Source of the DNA: Aureobasidium sp. EXF-3400
Lineage: Eukaryota; Ascomycota; Dothideomycetes; Dothideales; Saccotheciaceae
NCBI GenBank assembly: GCA_024195585.1
Contig: SWBL01000064.1
Location: 62,001 to 126,000, forward strand
Length of the DNA: 64,000 nucleotides
Direction of reading: 5' to 3'
Positions within the stretch are counted from its first letter, which is position 1. Every line of letters starts with the position of its first letter. The position numbers and the translations under genes were made by a program. Shown here in pieces: positions 53,672 to 64,000 of this stretch. Under the pieces are notes generated by a model. It made no database searches, was not told the DNA's origin, and saw only the letters and a program-made list of their open reading frames with translations.

Positions 53672-55121
53672 ATGTCTTCCACACCTTCACTCCAGGAAAA
53701 AGGTCTTCACATAGGAACACAACCAGGAGAACCTGACAAACTTGAAGGCATCACCGAGGACTTTGAGGTCTTCAAGCAGACTGAAGATGGAGTCAACTTC
53801 CGAACCGTAGGATGGCCAATGGCTACCGTCATCTTCCTCAAGACCATTTTCGCCCTCGGTGTTCTATCGATTCCGGCAGCAATGTACTCGCTAGGTGCTG
53901 TCGGAGGCTCGCTCAGTGTCATCGGTTGGCAGGCCCTCAACACCTATACAGCAGTACTGCAAGGAGACTTCCGAAACAACCACCCCAGATGTCACAGTAT
54001 TGCCGATATGGCGGAAGTCGTCGGAGGAAAAGTCATGAAAGAGTTGACGGGCGCTCTGTTCATCGTCGCCTACGTTATCCTTACTGGCTCTGGTATCGTG
54101 GGCGTGTCCATTGGTATCAACGCCTTGTCCCATCATGGTGCTTGCACTGTCTGGTGGGCCGTCCTAGCAACTTTCTTCGTGGCTCTCGCAGCCTCAGCAC
54201 GGAAGTTCCACCAAATTGGCTGGCTTACGTGGATTGGATTTGCCTCCATCTTCATTGCAGTCTTTATCCTTGTCGTTGCAGTCACCACCCGCGACCGTCC
54301 TGCAGCTGCTCCTCAAACTGGCCCCTATGAGTTTGGCTTCTATGCCATAGCCTACCCTAGCTTTTCTGCGGGCATGGTTGCTTCTTGTACGATCTTCGTG
54401 TCTGGTGCTGGTACCAGTGCTATGCTTCCTGTCATCTCGGAGATGAAGAACCCAAGAGACTACCGCAAGGCTCTTTTCATCTGTATGGGCATCGTCACTG
54501 CTGCCTACCTCAGCTTCAGTCTTGTCGTTTACCGCTGGTGCGGCAAGTGGGTAGCTAGCCCTTCTCTAGGCGTAAGTCCTCTTCACCCAAGATCTTGTGT
54601 ATAATCTCTAACAATCCTTACAGAGCGCGGGTCAAACCATCAAGATGGTCTGCTACGGTATCGCTTTGCCCAGTCTGGTCGTCAGCGCTTGTCTCTATCT
54701 TCACGTTGCCGCAAAATACATCTTCGTCCGTGTCCTTCGCGACTCGCAACACCTGCAATCCAACACCATAGTCCACTGGGTCACCTGGCTGTCTTGCACT
54801 TTCGGTCTCGCAATAATCTCTTTCGTCCTCGCGGAAGCAATTCCCATCTTCGAGTACTTGCTGTCTCTTGCCGGCAGTATTTGCTTTGCCCCTCTTGCCA
54901 TTGCTCTCCCCGCTTGGCTCTGGATCTATGATCACTGGGAGTATCGCAAAGGCAGTACTGGAAAACAGATCATGTTCTGGATGCATGCATTTTTCATCCC
55001 ATTGGGTATGTTTATTTGTGTGGGAGGTACTTATGGTGTTGTTGTACAGATCAAGCAGGCATATGCTTCAGGACAGATTGGATCTGCTTTCTCTTGTGCT
55101 GATAACTCCAACTCTTCTTGA
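53672..55121 (+). CDS. amino-acid transporter, AAAP (Aa_trans) family
   Basis: Plasma- or vacuolar-membrane amino-acid permease of 465 aa. Exons are 53672-54571 and 54624-55121, with a 52-nt intron. The N-terminal 45 residues are hydrophilic. Then come about eleven membrane segments. The first includes GWPMATVIFLKTIFALGVLS and IPAAMYSLGAVGG, the typical Aa_trans first helix with its broken Gly/Pro-rich centre. Others include LFIVAYVILTGSGIVGVSIG, WIGFASIFIAVFILVVAVTT, FICMGIVTAAYLSFSLVVYR and ISFVLAEAIPIFEYLLSLAG. It resembles fungal neutral amino-acid permeases of the Mtr type. Substrate not shown by sequence. Confidence 0.88.
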
Positions 55122-55737
55122 GAGTGATGTGATGGAGAGTCATGTCTTTATGTTTGTTTACGAATTTATCTGTTTTTATGATAATCTTGGATTCTTTTTC
55201 GATGACTTTTAAAGTAAAGATATATCGTTACCTTTGTGTAAATTCATTTTCTTGGGAGGCCTAAGGTATCAATAAGTCTTCTACTTTATATCAACATTTC
55301 AGCGCCTTGCATGTAATTCAGTGGATGTTTGTGGCCTTGCTTGTTCCATTGGAAATCTCCTGTACCGCTAAGGAAAACTATCCTCTTGGTCATTACGATC
55401 CTGATATCGCCCTTGGAGACTTCGTTGATAGTATTTCATTGATGTCGACCGCGCCTAACTCTGTGCCTCCATTCACTCTGCTATCACCATTGGCAATGCT
55501 ATCCTCGCTTTCTCTAGCACTCAAATTGCTTCCTTGCCTGATCAACACGGTGTCAGCATCCTTAGCGACGACTATTATGCCGCTACAATTCTATGGTCTG
55601 TCAAGAGCAGTTTCCTTGGTACTGCACCGACATGACGAAACCATCTCCGGACTGGTTCGACGCGATTCCCTCCAACGTGGCATCTGGCTTTTCTGCTGTG
55701 ACCACATCGTGCAAGAGAGGTAAGATCAACGACAAGG
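55122..55737 (+). other. unresolved coding signal, possible small secreted protein or relic
   Basis: On the plus strand, about 55597-55725 reads CQEQFPWYCTDMTKPSPDWF then DAIPSNVASGFSAV. This looks like the C-terminal part of a small cysteine-containing secreted protein (pattern WY-C...P-x-WF-x-x-hydrophobic-P). Upstream open pieces in other frames (for example NAILAFSSTQIASLPDQHG about 55495-55550) look coding too, but I could not join them with good splice sites. It may be a multi-exon gene or a decayed one. Confidence 0.3.
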
Positions 55738-56528
55738 TCAGTTTCCGCGCTTCTTGCCCCAAACCTTCACCTTCCCATCAATTTTGGCGAAGTACGCTGT
55801 GGCTATATTCAAGGTCAGCTTTAGTCACTTCTCGAGTTGGGATGGTAAAAAGTAGTTGACTTACGAACACCTTCGCTGTCGACAGGGACTTCAGGAGGCA
55901 AGTCAGGGTAGTCAGGGTGTACTGCACGAGATTCAGGGCCTTGAAGAGAAGCAGCAGGCTCAGAAAACTCGTATTCTGAGGTTTGAGGTTTGGTCTTTTG
56001 CTCCCTAGCTGTTGTAGCCTTCTTTGGGGTGGGTTTGGGCGCAGTGGCCGTGCGGGGTTTGCTGTTAGTTAGTAAGGCGAGTGGTGGCATCAAATCTTTG
56101 AATGATAGAGCTTGCATGTCGTCGTTGATGGTGCCTGATGTGTTGCTTCTTTGACGCTCCTTGCCCTTGGAAGCCCTAGGCTTTGTGGTGGCAGCAGGTT
56201 GGAGGACGGTGATGTTGTCTTCAGCATCTGAACCTGGGTCTGGATCGTAGACGGATTCCTTTTTTCTGGCAGGTTCGTAGACGGTAATATTCTCTTCGGC
56301 ATCCGAGCCTGGATCAGGGTTGTAGACGGGTTTCTTTCCAGCAGATCTTGAAGTAGTGGTTGGTTTAGTCTTGTTGTTAGGAGCCTTGGACTTGGTACTG
56401 GTAGTGCTTTTGGTAGAAGCCGTAGGGTCGGGGACATCTGGTAAGACTGTAGTGTTTGTGTCGTCGGACGCGCCAGTCCTAGATCTTAACTTGGACCTGG
56501 TCGTCATGATATGATCGTTTTCAGCCAT
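55738..56528 (-). CDS. disordered hypothetical protein with a duplicated PDPGSDAE motif
   Basis: Not recognised. Exons 56528-55865 and 55802-55738 with a 62-nt intron (GTAAGT...ATATAG, branch GCTGAC) give 242 aa. Without the intron the frame would end in an unlikely tail; with it the end reads GVPTAYFAKIDGKVKVWGKK and stops shortly after. The N-terminus is Thr/Ser/Lys-rich. A motif is duplicated near the centre: VYNPDPGSDAEENITVYEPA and VYDPDPGSDAEDNITVLQPA. The protein looks disordered, charged and probably nuclear or phosphorylated; that is inference. No signal peptide or membrane helix. Confidence 0.6.
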
Positions 56529-57961
56529 GTTTCTTGACTTGTGGTCGTCTCAAGAAGACAACAGGTAGGAGGGATATCTTTTCTATGATCAGGATGGAAG
56601 CAGAGGTTTATATGTGATGGGCAATCGATTGAGATAAAAGCGGAGACGAGGCATTGTCCTGAGGCGTCTCATAGGTCTATAAAAGACGAGAGATGAAAGA
56701 CACAACGAGTTGGTGGTCTCCGGAGACTTCTCCTGCTTGCCGTCAAGATGTGAGACACAATTTCGAGACAGGACTGATTGGAACCCACGAGAAACAACAC
56801 ACATGATTTTGACCTTTTTATCCAAAAGACAAGCACCTTATGTGCTCATATGTGCCACGGCTCAGTCGTAACAAAACTTAGTGCTTTCGAGACCTTAATG
56901 TCGTTCTTGTAAAGATACTAGCTTGCTATTTTCTGTCAAATCGTCTCCCAGTGCCGACACCAATGTGCCTTCCTGTTGCTTGCCGCTTTTCTTTGTTACC
57001 TCTATATTCAAAACTTGATCTTATGGAATAGGCAAGATCCTTCCGCATACATGGAAGATGCGATGGGGTATCAGAAGACCAAAAAAAGAAAGAGCTCCTA
57101 CTCCACCGCACCTTCTGTCGGCACTTCGCTCTATATAGCGACGAATTGTCAGCAGTTGGCGAAGCGAAATGCTCAGCCATAGCGGCCTCGCCTGAGATCG
57201 AACTAAGAACATGACGCCATGTTGGTCTTTGCTATACATCATTATTGTACTGGGCGGCGCAGCCAATATACTGAGACGCTCTTGAGTTTCAGTAAAGAGG
57301 ATGTTCAAGTGTAGTTGTATTGCTATATCGATAGCATAGAGTTTTCTCAAAAAGCTTACTTGCATATGTCAATCTAAAGTTTGTCCCTTTAGAACGCAGT
57401 TACATACTTACCTTTGGTTACTGCAGTAGACAGCAAGATCATCACCTAAAAAAATGCAGCATACTTTGTTAGAACCAGAAGTGTCCAGAGAGATCTGCTG
57501 CAATCACCTCTTTCTGCGGATCTACCTCTGTTTGGGAAAGCATAGTGCATCTTAATAGTATGCTGTGACAGGCTCCTGCAGATAGGAAGGAGCTTTTGAA
57601 GGCTTTATCATGTCTTGTTCTTGCAAGTTCAGAACTTCATCCATAGCAACGTACACTTGCATCTATCTCTGTTCAACATGAATTGAGGTGAGAAGTCACA
57701 GACAGTCGTAAGCACTCATTGGCAAATCAATAAAACTTTGTTTTGATTTTGGTCTCTCGCTCTTGCTCTCGCTCTCTTTCTTCTCGGGTTATGTTCACTT
57801 TTTTTGCCACTCTCGGATCCCGTCCAACGCCATGCTGAATCAAAGCTCTCGCATTAAGCACAACCTCCCTAGCAGAAAAAAAAAACAGAACAAGAAAAAG
57901 AGACAAGAAGCGGGAAGGATATCAGGGAGGAAGTGGAGAGAAACAATCATCAATTGTCCAC
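56529..57961. other. 1.4 kb intergenic interval
   Basis: No gene supported. A CT-rich stretch lies at 57751-57790 and an A-rich stretch near 57880-57905, close to the TAF2 3' end. A tRNA-like string at about 57180-57215 (minus) was tested by eye and lacks a matching A box. Confidence 0.4.
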
Positions 57962-60900
57962 CTAGGCAGTCGGCTTTTTGCCAAACTTGAGCTTGAACTT
58001 TGGCTTCTTCTCTTCGCCGCCTTCAGAGGGACGTGGGCTCATTGTACCAGTTGTAGTGGCAGTGGCAGTGCCATTGCTGGTTCCTGGATGGTTCGTCGTC
58101 ATGGGGCTTATTGCGCTCAACGGTGCTGAATCTGTCTCTTGCTTGATCGCACTTATGCCATTCCAGCTTCTGAACGCACCGACGCTTGCGCCAGTTGAAA
58201 GTGCAGAGGTGACTTCAGAGCTGGCGAAGAAGTCCCCGTTGCTGCCGCCGCGAGCTTGCGAACCGCTAGCTGCTGATGGTGCAGGGCTGGGCCGTGCTGA
58301 TGCAGAAGTGTTGATTTTAGCAGGAATAGCAGGTTTTTGTTTTTGCGGTCTGTAGCCTGGCTGAGGTGCTTGTGAGAGAATCCTCTGCAGGCGTTTCTGC
58401 TTTGTGATTTTCAGGCGAACGACCTTAGACTTGCCAGGCCTGTCGCTTGCTGTAGGCTTTCGAGATGGTGCAGCGGATCCAGGGGCAGATGCGCCAGATA
58501 CTGCACGTGATGGTGTTTGCGCGTGTATCTTTCCAAGGTTGAGACTCGGGCTCTTTTCCACTTTTGGTGTTGCAGCTGTACCGTTTGTCGGCAGAACAAG
58601 ATGAGGGCGCTTAGGACTACTCGCGCGTGGCTCAGCCGTTGAGCTCTGCTTACGCTTGAGGGTGATTTTCATAGAGCCACCCGGAGTAGAGACAGGCAGT
58701 GGCGGAGGAGACATGGCCGTTGTGGGCACATTCACAGGCTTTGGGGCTGGAGGAGGCTGAATCTGATGCTGCGCGTTAAGCTGTCTCTGGAGCAACTCCT
58801 GTGCTGCAGCCAGTTCGCTTTCCAATCTTTGTTTCTCCTGCTTTTGCGTCTTAAGATGGTCCTTGGCAGCCTTTGAGAGTGGCCCGTTGTACTTGAGATT
58901 ATGCTGCTGCACCAACTCAAATTCACCGAGACCGAGGCCTGTAGTTGGAGCCGTACGGTATCTTTCCTTCTCCTTAAACTGCACTTTGCCTTTGCCGAGG
59001 TGCTTGGCAGTGTAGAAGTGAGGCAGGCGGAGGCGCACAATGAGACCATTCGATGCATCATAGATCAGGGCTGCAACATCCAGGAACGATACCACTTCAG
59101 GTATGGCCAGCGTTGGCGATTGTATAACATGCCATAATGCTGCCTTGAACGTCTCGTCATCTATAAGAGCAGCCTTGAGTGCAACCAAAGCGATTTCCGG
59201 CGGACTTTTTCCGGCAAGATCCTCTGGCAATGGTTGGACAGCCAAGGGTTCTTCCTGTTCGAGAACAAGACCTCCGGTTTCGATAGGCTTTGGAGCCGGT
59301 TTTTCGACTTCTTCTTTCTTCAAGGCAATTGAACCCAGAGCTCGGCCCAATACTCGTAGTAACTGGTCTCTGAAGTAGGGCGAGGGATCATCGCATAATG
59401 AGTACAGCAGATATTTGAGGATCTGCGGTCGCCTTGCAAGTTTGAGTTGCACAAGGGAATCCCATGCTGCTAGGCGAACCTCGTCGGCATTGCCGGATTG
59501 CGTGTACTGTAAAATTTCGACTTTCTTGTTTTTCACCACGCCATGTTCGAGCAGTTTTCGCATGCATTCGAGGGCTGTGACAGAATAAATGTTTCGATAA
59601 GAAGAAATCCACTCGTCAATGCGGCGATAGCGTTCAAGTTCGTTGATGGCTTCTTTCTGGAATTTCTCATCTTCGATGTTTTCTTGCATCAAGTCATCTT
59701 CGTCATCAGGGTTAACGGCGAAGGTCTGTTGTGGTGCTGCAGAGGCTATCAAAGACTCGGCGAGACATCGCATAAGCGTGGAAACATAGTAGCAATCGGA
59801 GAACTGTTTGTCTGTCAATGTCTGGTAGACTAAAATCGGCACACATATCTTACCTCATTGTTGGAGTTATCGTTGAATTTGAGCTTATCAACGAAGAATC
59901 TCCTCACACTCATTGGCACCTTGCCACGTTCATCTTTGATATGAGACAACGCAACTGGGATCGCTTTTTGAAGCAGGTAGCTCATACGGTCCGAGAAATC
60001 GTTGGCGCGAGGCATGGGTGAATCGGCAAAGCAGAAGAACTCCTGGAAGGCTTTCTCAAGATGATACTGGCCCACCCAGTTCAAGCTTGGTGTAGCACAC
60101 TTGGTGAGACCCTCGGCCGCTAGCGTCCGAATACCATGGAAGTATCGACGATCCATTAATGTTCTGACGAGAATGGTAGACATCAAAGGATGAGCGTTCT
60201 GTTTCAAGACGTGCTGCAGTGACTGTGAACATGTTAGCCTGCTATCCTACACTCCCAAAGCTCGTTGCTGCTTACCTCGTATTGTGCGACGACATCTCTG
60301 TCTTGTTGCAACTGACTGACGTACATGTAGATGGGCATGATCAAATCAATTTTGCCAATCCACTCGAAGTCGGCGTCCATGCGAATCCATTCGTAACTTT
60401 CTTGGCCCATTCGATCTTCCTCTTCTTTGCCCCAATCAACCAGACGCCAATCTTTGACTTCATCTTCTGATTGAAGAACGTCACCAAGACAGTAGAGCAG
60501 CACATCGTTTTCAGCTTCTCCACCAAGATCGATGCCGTTGGCAGCCATGGCTCGCTCCTTCGCACGCTTCGATCGTTTTAGACGCTTGTACTTCGTATTG
60601 TAAGGAATCTCGATCTTGGTGTGCGTGTCCTTGATCTCCACGATATGCTCATATGGTGTGCCGTCAGCTTCGTGGATACGTATAGTCATAGGTCCGGTAA
60701 AAGGGTCTGACACTTCTGGAGCCCAGACTTCCGAAACCTGCTCCTTCGCCTCTCTCATGAAATTAGAAGGCTGGAGGTCAGGCTTGATCTTACGCTCGCG
60801 CTGCGTTTGGTAGATGTTCATCTCCACAACCAGTTTCTTTTTGTTGAACCGCTGGTTCACTTTGAACAGCGGACAACCGGCACCATATACCCACTGCTTG

Positions 60901-62743
60901 AAAAATGCGTCGAGTTTAGTATGACCCAGCTTCTCACAAAGACGATGGAACCAATCAGTAGAAAGTTCACCATTCTGTAGGTCGCCGGTCTTCGCGTTGA
61001 GCAACAGTCTTGTGATGATTCGTCCAACACCCGACGATCCACTCGCTTTTGTGAGTCGGCGATCCAAGATGAATAGAACCACTGCGGATTTAAGAGCCAT
61101 GAAATCGTACTCTGAAGGATCAATATCGAGCTGGGCGCCAAGTTGATGGATACTGTATCGCTCAACGTCTTGTTCGAACACTTGTTCAGAGGCAAGTTTT
61201 TGCTGATAACGGTATTCATTGTTGCCAGCAAGCTTCCTCATGAATGTGTCTCGCATGAAACCAGAGATACCAGTGATGGCCCACATGTCCCGAGCTTCTT
61301 TGGGAATTACATTCACGCCAACCCATTGACTCGCAAGAGCGTGTACGAGTACGCGAGTGTTTGCATCCAGAGGTTCGATAATGTCTTCTGGAAATAGTAG
61401 TCTCGTGCTACAGATTGACAAGGAAGCTGTGTGCGCCACATCTTGTAACAAGTCATCAACAAAGATGAGCTTGTAGCTGGAGAATGGGAAGGAGCCGTAA
61501 ACAAGGACAAAGTAGTCGATCGCCTGATCCAATTGTTAGTAAGGTTTAGAAATGTTGTGGCAGTTTTAGATAGTACGTACCTTGGCCATTGGCATGCAAG
61601 TGTTCCGTAGTTCTTCTGCTCTGCCTGGTAAGCAGAAGCCGTCAACTCTGATAGCATTTTGGCCAAGCTTGTCGTCCTCATCAACTTCTCTAAAATCAGT
61701 AAGGTCAACGTGCTCAAAAGGACCGATGGCAAAGCCGATATGACGAGCAGCAACCGGAGCAAAGCAGGCAAAAGAGACGGTCCGCCAAGTTGGATCCTGG
61801 GGGTCAAGAATCTGAAATCTGTCAGATAACGCAATACTAGTATATGTTTGAGACTGCATACATCGTCTGTCATTTCACCTGAGCACACAATGCTCAAGTC
61901 CAAGGATTTCTCTTCTTCGCTGAGGTTAATCAGGTACTCGTCCCGTGGCTTCTTTTCTTTTTGGTCGGTCCCAGTCATATCCACATCCCCCTCGGCAGAA
62001 GTCCTTTGCGGCGTCTTCTTGAACGCATCGCCCAGCGTTTTGTGGCATCGTATTGAGATCTCCCACATGCAGCGGGTTGTGGCATCATCGACGCACGGAA
62101 ACACAGAGCAGACAGCGCCCGGTCCCAATGTATTCCTGGTGTAAAGATGTGGATATCGTGAATCTTGATCCGAGAAACCGACAAAGTGGAGACCATCGCG
62201 GAAACTTGTGACTTCGAACTCTATCGTGACTCTCAAAGGAGCATATCTAAGCAACGGTTCCTGGGCATGTGATGTCGTCGGAGTCTCGGCTTGAGCAGGA
62301 TAATCGCTCTCTTGCCTTTTGAGGCTATCCCTGGCGAGAGCCGAGGTGGCATCAGTGTTCAGCTCCTTGATTTTGACGCGCGAAGGTATTTCCAGGGCCA
62401 GTTCAGGGTCCGGCGATTGCTTGATAGCGCCCTCGATCTTGCTACGGAGGTATTCATGCTGGTTGGCTGTTGTTCTCCCTGGAAGCTTGATCTTCCGGTA
62501 TGGGTCGGAGTAGGCAACTTCTGCTTTGGAGCCCTCGACATTGGCGGTTAAAATACGAGCCTGGCGACAGTTCAAGCAGATAGTCTTGAGATCCTTGATT
62601 TCCGGTTGGATGGTGATTTCGGTAGAGCCAGAGATGGACTGCCTCGCGAAATTGACGGTCAGATCAACTTTCTGCGATACAACCGAAAAGCCGAGATCCA
62701 GTGATTGCTCGGTTGGAAGGGCGTTGTCAAAGTAGCCCGGCAT
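57962..62743 (-). CDS. TAF2: transcription initiation factor TFIID subunit 2 (TAF2)
   Basis: Large TFIID subunit that binds core-promoter initiator DNA; an M1-aminopeptidase-like protein without the enzyme's zinc site. Five exons (62743-61862, 61811-61581, 61523-60276, 60222-59854, 59803-57962) encode 1523 aa, all in phase 0; introns are 50-57 nt. Family blocks seen: LGFSVVSQKVDLTVNFARQS, LRVTIEFEVTSFRDGLHFVG, NTLGPGAVCSVFPCVDDATT and HIGFAIGPFEHVDL. Others are YGSFPFSSYKLIFVDDLLQD, LASQWVGVNVIPKEARDMW and FFKQWVYGAGCPLFKVNQRF. No HEXXH is seen at the enzyme site, as expected for TAF2. The C-terminal 350 residues are Pro/Ser/Lys-rich, with KPKFKLKFGKKPTA at the end. Confidence 0.92.
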
Positions 62744-63492
62744 GGCGCCCACTGCGCGCAACCTCTTGACCAAGTGTCGGCTCAGTTTGCATTTCCCATG
62801 CCACTAGACATGCGCGATGCGGTCGCGTTGGCTCGCTAAGTTCTGTCGTGTGTCGCGCTTGCGTGTATCGAGGAGAGGACGACGGTAACGTGTAGTGGGG
62901 GCGGCGTTCGATGAAGGCGCGTGAGTACGGCAGTCGTGCAGCGCCGGATGAAGGGTTGAGAGGCGAGAGAGGTGAGCAGATGGTAAGGCGACGTGAGAGG
63001 GCGAGTATAGATGCTTGACTTGATGCAGGCGCAAGGCTCAGATCGACGGTCCAAAACGAGCTCTAAGTCGGCGCTGTCGTCGAGAAAGTGACACCAACTT
63101 CGGTGAAGGTGAAGGTGGCCTGTGCTCCGCTTCGCGACTGCCTGCTGTTGCAGCAGCTCCTGCTCACTCTGAAACTCCTCATGGCTGTCCATACTCTTAG
63201 ACGCTCCCCTGTCACTCGGTCGGAACGACATCTGTGGTAGAAGAGAACAATACCGTCTTGGATGCAGTAGATATCTAAAACATAAAATCTTTGGCGAGCC
63301 TGGTCTTTCTCACATAGATACATCGCGTGACAAGACAAACGACAATCTAAATATGGGTTATGCTGCCATTATATGAATCAAGCAACCATAAAATGATATC
63401 CCTCAGGGTATTTCGCTATGTTCCTGCGCCAAAACGCCCTCATGTATGCTAACAATATGTCATCCTGTACAACTGTCTCTCTGCCTCTCCAC
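62744..63492. other. intergenic upstream of TAF2
   Basis: Open frames on the minus strand (for example 63231-62836, beginning MSFRPSDRGASKSMDSHEEF) overlap the likely TAF2 promoter and lack a recognised domain; not called. Confidence 0.4.
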
Positions 63493-64000
63493 CTAGGCCT
63501 TGCCTGAATCCGTTGCAGTCTCACGCTTCATCCTCCTGCGCTTCCTTGCGTTGTCTCTTAGTGCTTCCGGAGTCACGTAGTCTTCCGGTAGAGCGAAATC
63601 ACGTTCCTCGACCTCCGGTATCGCCACTCCGAATGCTGTAAGGGTTCGACCATGTCTGGTATTTCCCAAGGCCGCTGCCCGCAAATGCGGTTTAGAGTAG
63701 AAGCTGACAAAAGGACCTTCTGGTGTTGGCTCTCGATAAATTGTTGGGACAGGAGCTGGAGGTGGAGGGACAGGCTCAGGGACCGGAGCGGAGGTTCGCG
63801 TCTTGCTTTTGAGCTTTCCAGGTTTACTGTCTTTCGCACCTTTGGCTCCTCCTGAAGCTTCGATCTGTAGTTGGCGGGCTGCTGAAGCATCCAAATCGGC
63901 CGAAGACACCTCACTTTCGCTTTCGTCTTCTTCCTCGTCATCATCCCCTGCCATGGCAGCAGCTTCCCTCTCATACCGCAATCGCTTTTCCTCGTCCTTC
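63493..64000 (-). CDS. unrecognised acidic protein, 3' end only
   Basis: Open frame running from the right edge of the window to a TAG at 63493. At least 168 codons are visible; the start lies beyond the window. The sequence begins with an acidic patch (GDDDEEEDESESEVSS). A Pro-rich stretch follows (APVPEPVPPPPAPVPTIYRE), then PTPEGPFVSFYSKPHLRAAA and LPEDYVTPEALRDNARKRRR, with a basic end. It looks like the C-terminal part of a nuclear protein, possibly a chromatin-complex subunit, but I do not recognise the family. It is on the same strand as TAF2. Confidence 0.6.
   Translation of the reverse strand, partial: KDEEKRLRYEREAAAMAGDDDEEEDESESEVSSADLDASAARQLQIEASGGAKGAKDSKPGKLKSKTRTSAPVPEPVPPPPAPVPTIYREPTPEGPFVSFYSKPHLRAAALGNTRHGRTLTAFGVAIPEVEERDFALPEDYVTPEALRDNARKRRRMKRETATDSGKA

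Noticed and set aside
57140..57220. Possible tRNA on the minus strand (string like a T-arm, AGTTCGATCTC)
   Set aside because: No matching A box, D-arm or acceptor pairing could be found by eye.
62804..63338. Several minus-strand open frames between TAF2 and the right-edge gene
   Set aside because: Overlap each other in different frames, lack domains, and lie where the TAF2 promoter is expected.

Overview
The window is nuclear DNA of a filamentous ascomycete (Pezizomycotina; Dothideomycete-like is my guess, not proven). The signs are many short introns (about 44-120 nt, GT...AG, often with a CTGAC/CTAAC-type branch site), compact house-keeping genes separated by 0.2-4 kb, and families typical of these fungi: a DUF3176 membrane protein, a NACHT/ankyrin NLR-like protein, a CFEM-like wall protein, an RNAi-type RNA-dependent RNA polymerase (RdRP), and an NmrA-like epimerase. 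Exon structures were worked out by hand from reading frame, splice signals and family knowledge; there is no transcript evidence.

Left third (1-24.4 kb): the 5' end of eIF2A (minus, cut by the window edge); a small unknown two-exon gene; a three-KH-domain RNA-binding protein; a BTB/POZ protein; an Sds23/Moc1-type CBS protein; a secreted beta-propeller protein; a 2.7 kb gene-poor gap; a 1125-aa GPI-anchored CFEM-like wall protein; two tandem F-box-like paralogs; and a complete 1217-aa RdRP.

Middle (24.4-43 kb): an accessory-looking stretch holds a decayed DUF3176 fragment, an NLR-like gene (N-terminal fungal domain, NACHT, ankyrin) and a second DUF3176 gene whose first exon junction carries an in-frame stop. 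It is followed by conserved genes: nucleoporin POM152, a UCH37/BAP1-type deubiquitinase and a Bmt6-type 25S rRNA methyltransferase. A nearly 4 kb region then appears to hold only one small ubiquitin-like gene.

Right third (43-64 kb): a five-exon Sec14/CRAL-TRIO protein; the MICOS subunit Mic26/27, head to head with mitochondrial intermediate peptidase Oct1; a degenerate repeat patch; quinolinate phosphoribosyltransferase (Bna6); a five-exon NmrA-like NAD(P)-binding protein; an AAAP-family amino-acid transporter; a disordered protein with a duplicated motif; TFIID subunit TAF2 (five exons, 1523 aa); and the 3' end of an unrecognised gene at the right edge.

Most genes are unlinked house-keeping functions. 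The places most worth a second look are the DUF3176-relic/NLR/DUF3176 block beside the RdRP, the small ubiquitin-like gene with a nearby similar fragment, the 49.2-49.6 kb repeat patch, and an unresolved cysteine-containing coding signal near 55.3-55.7 kb.
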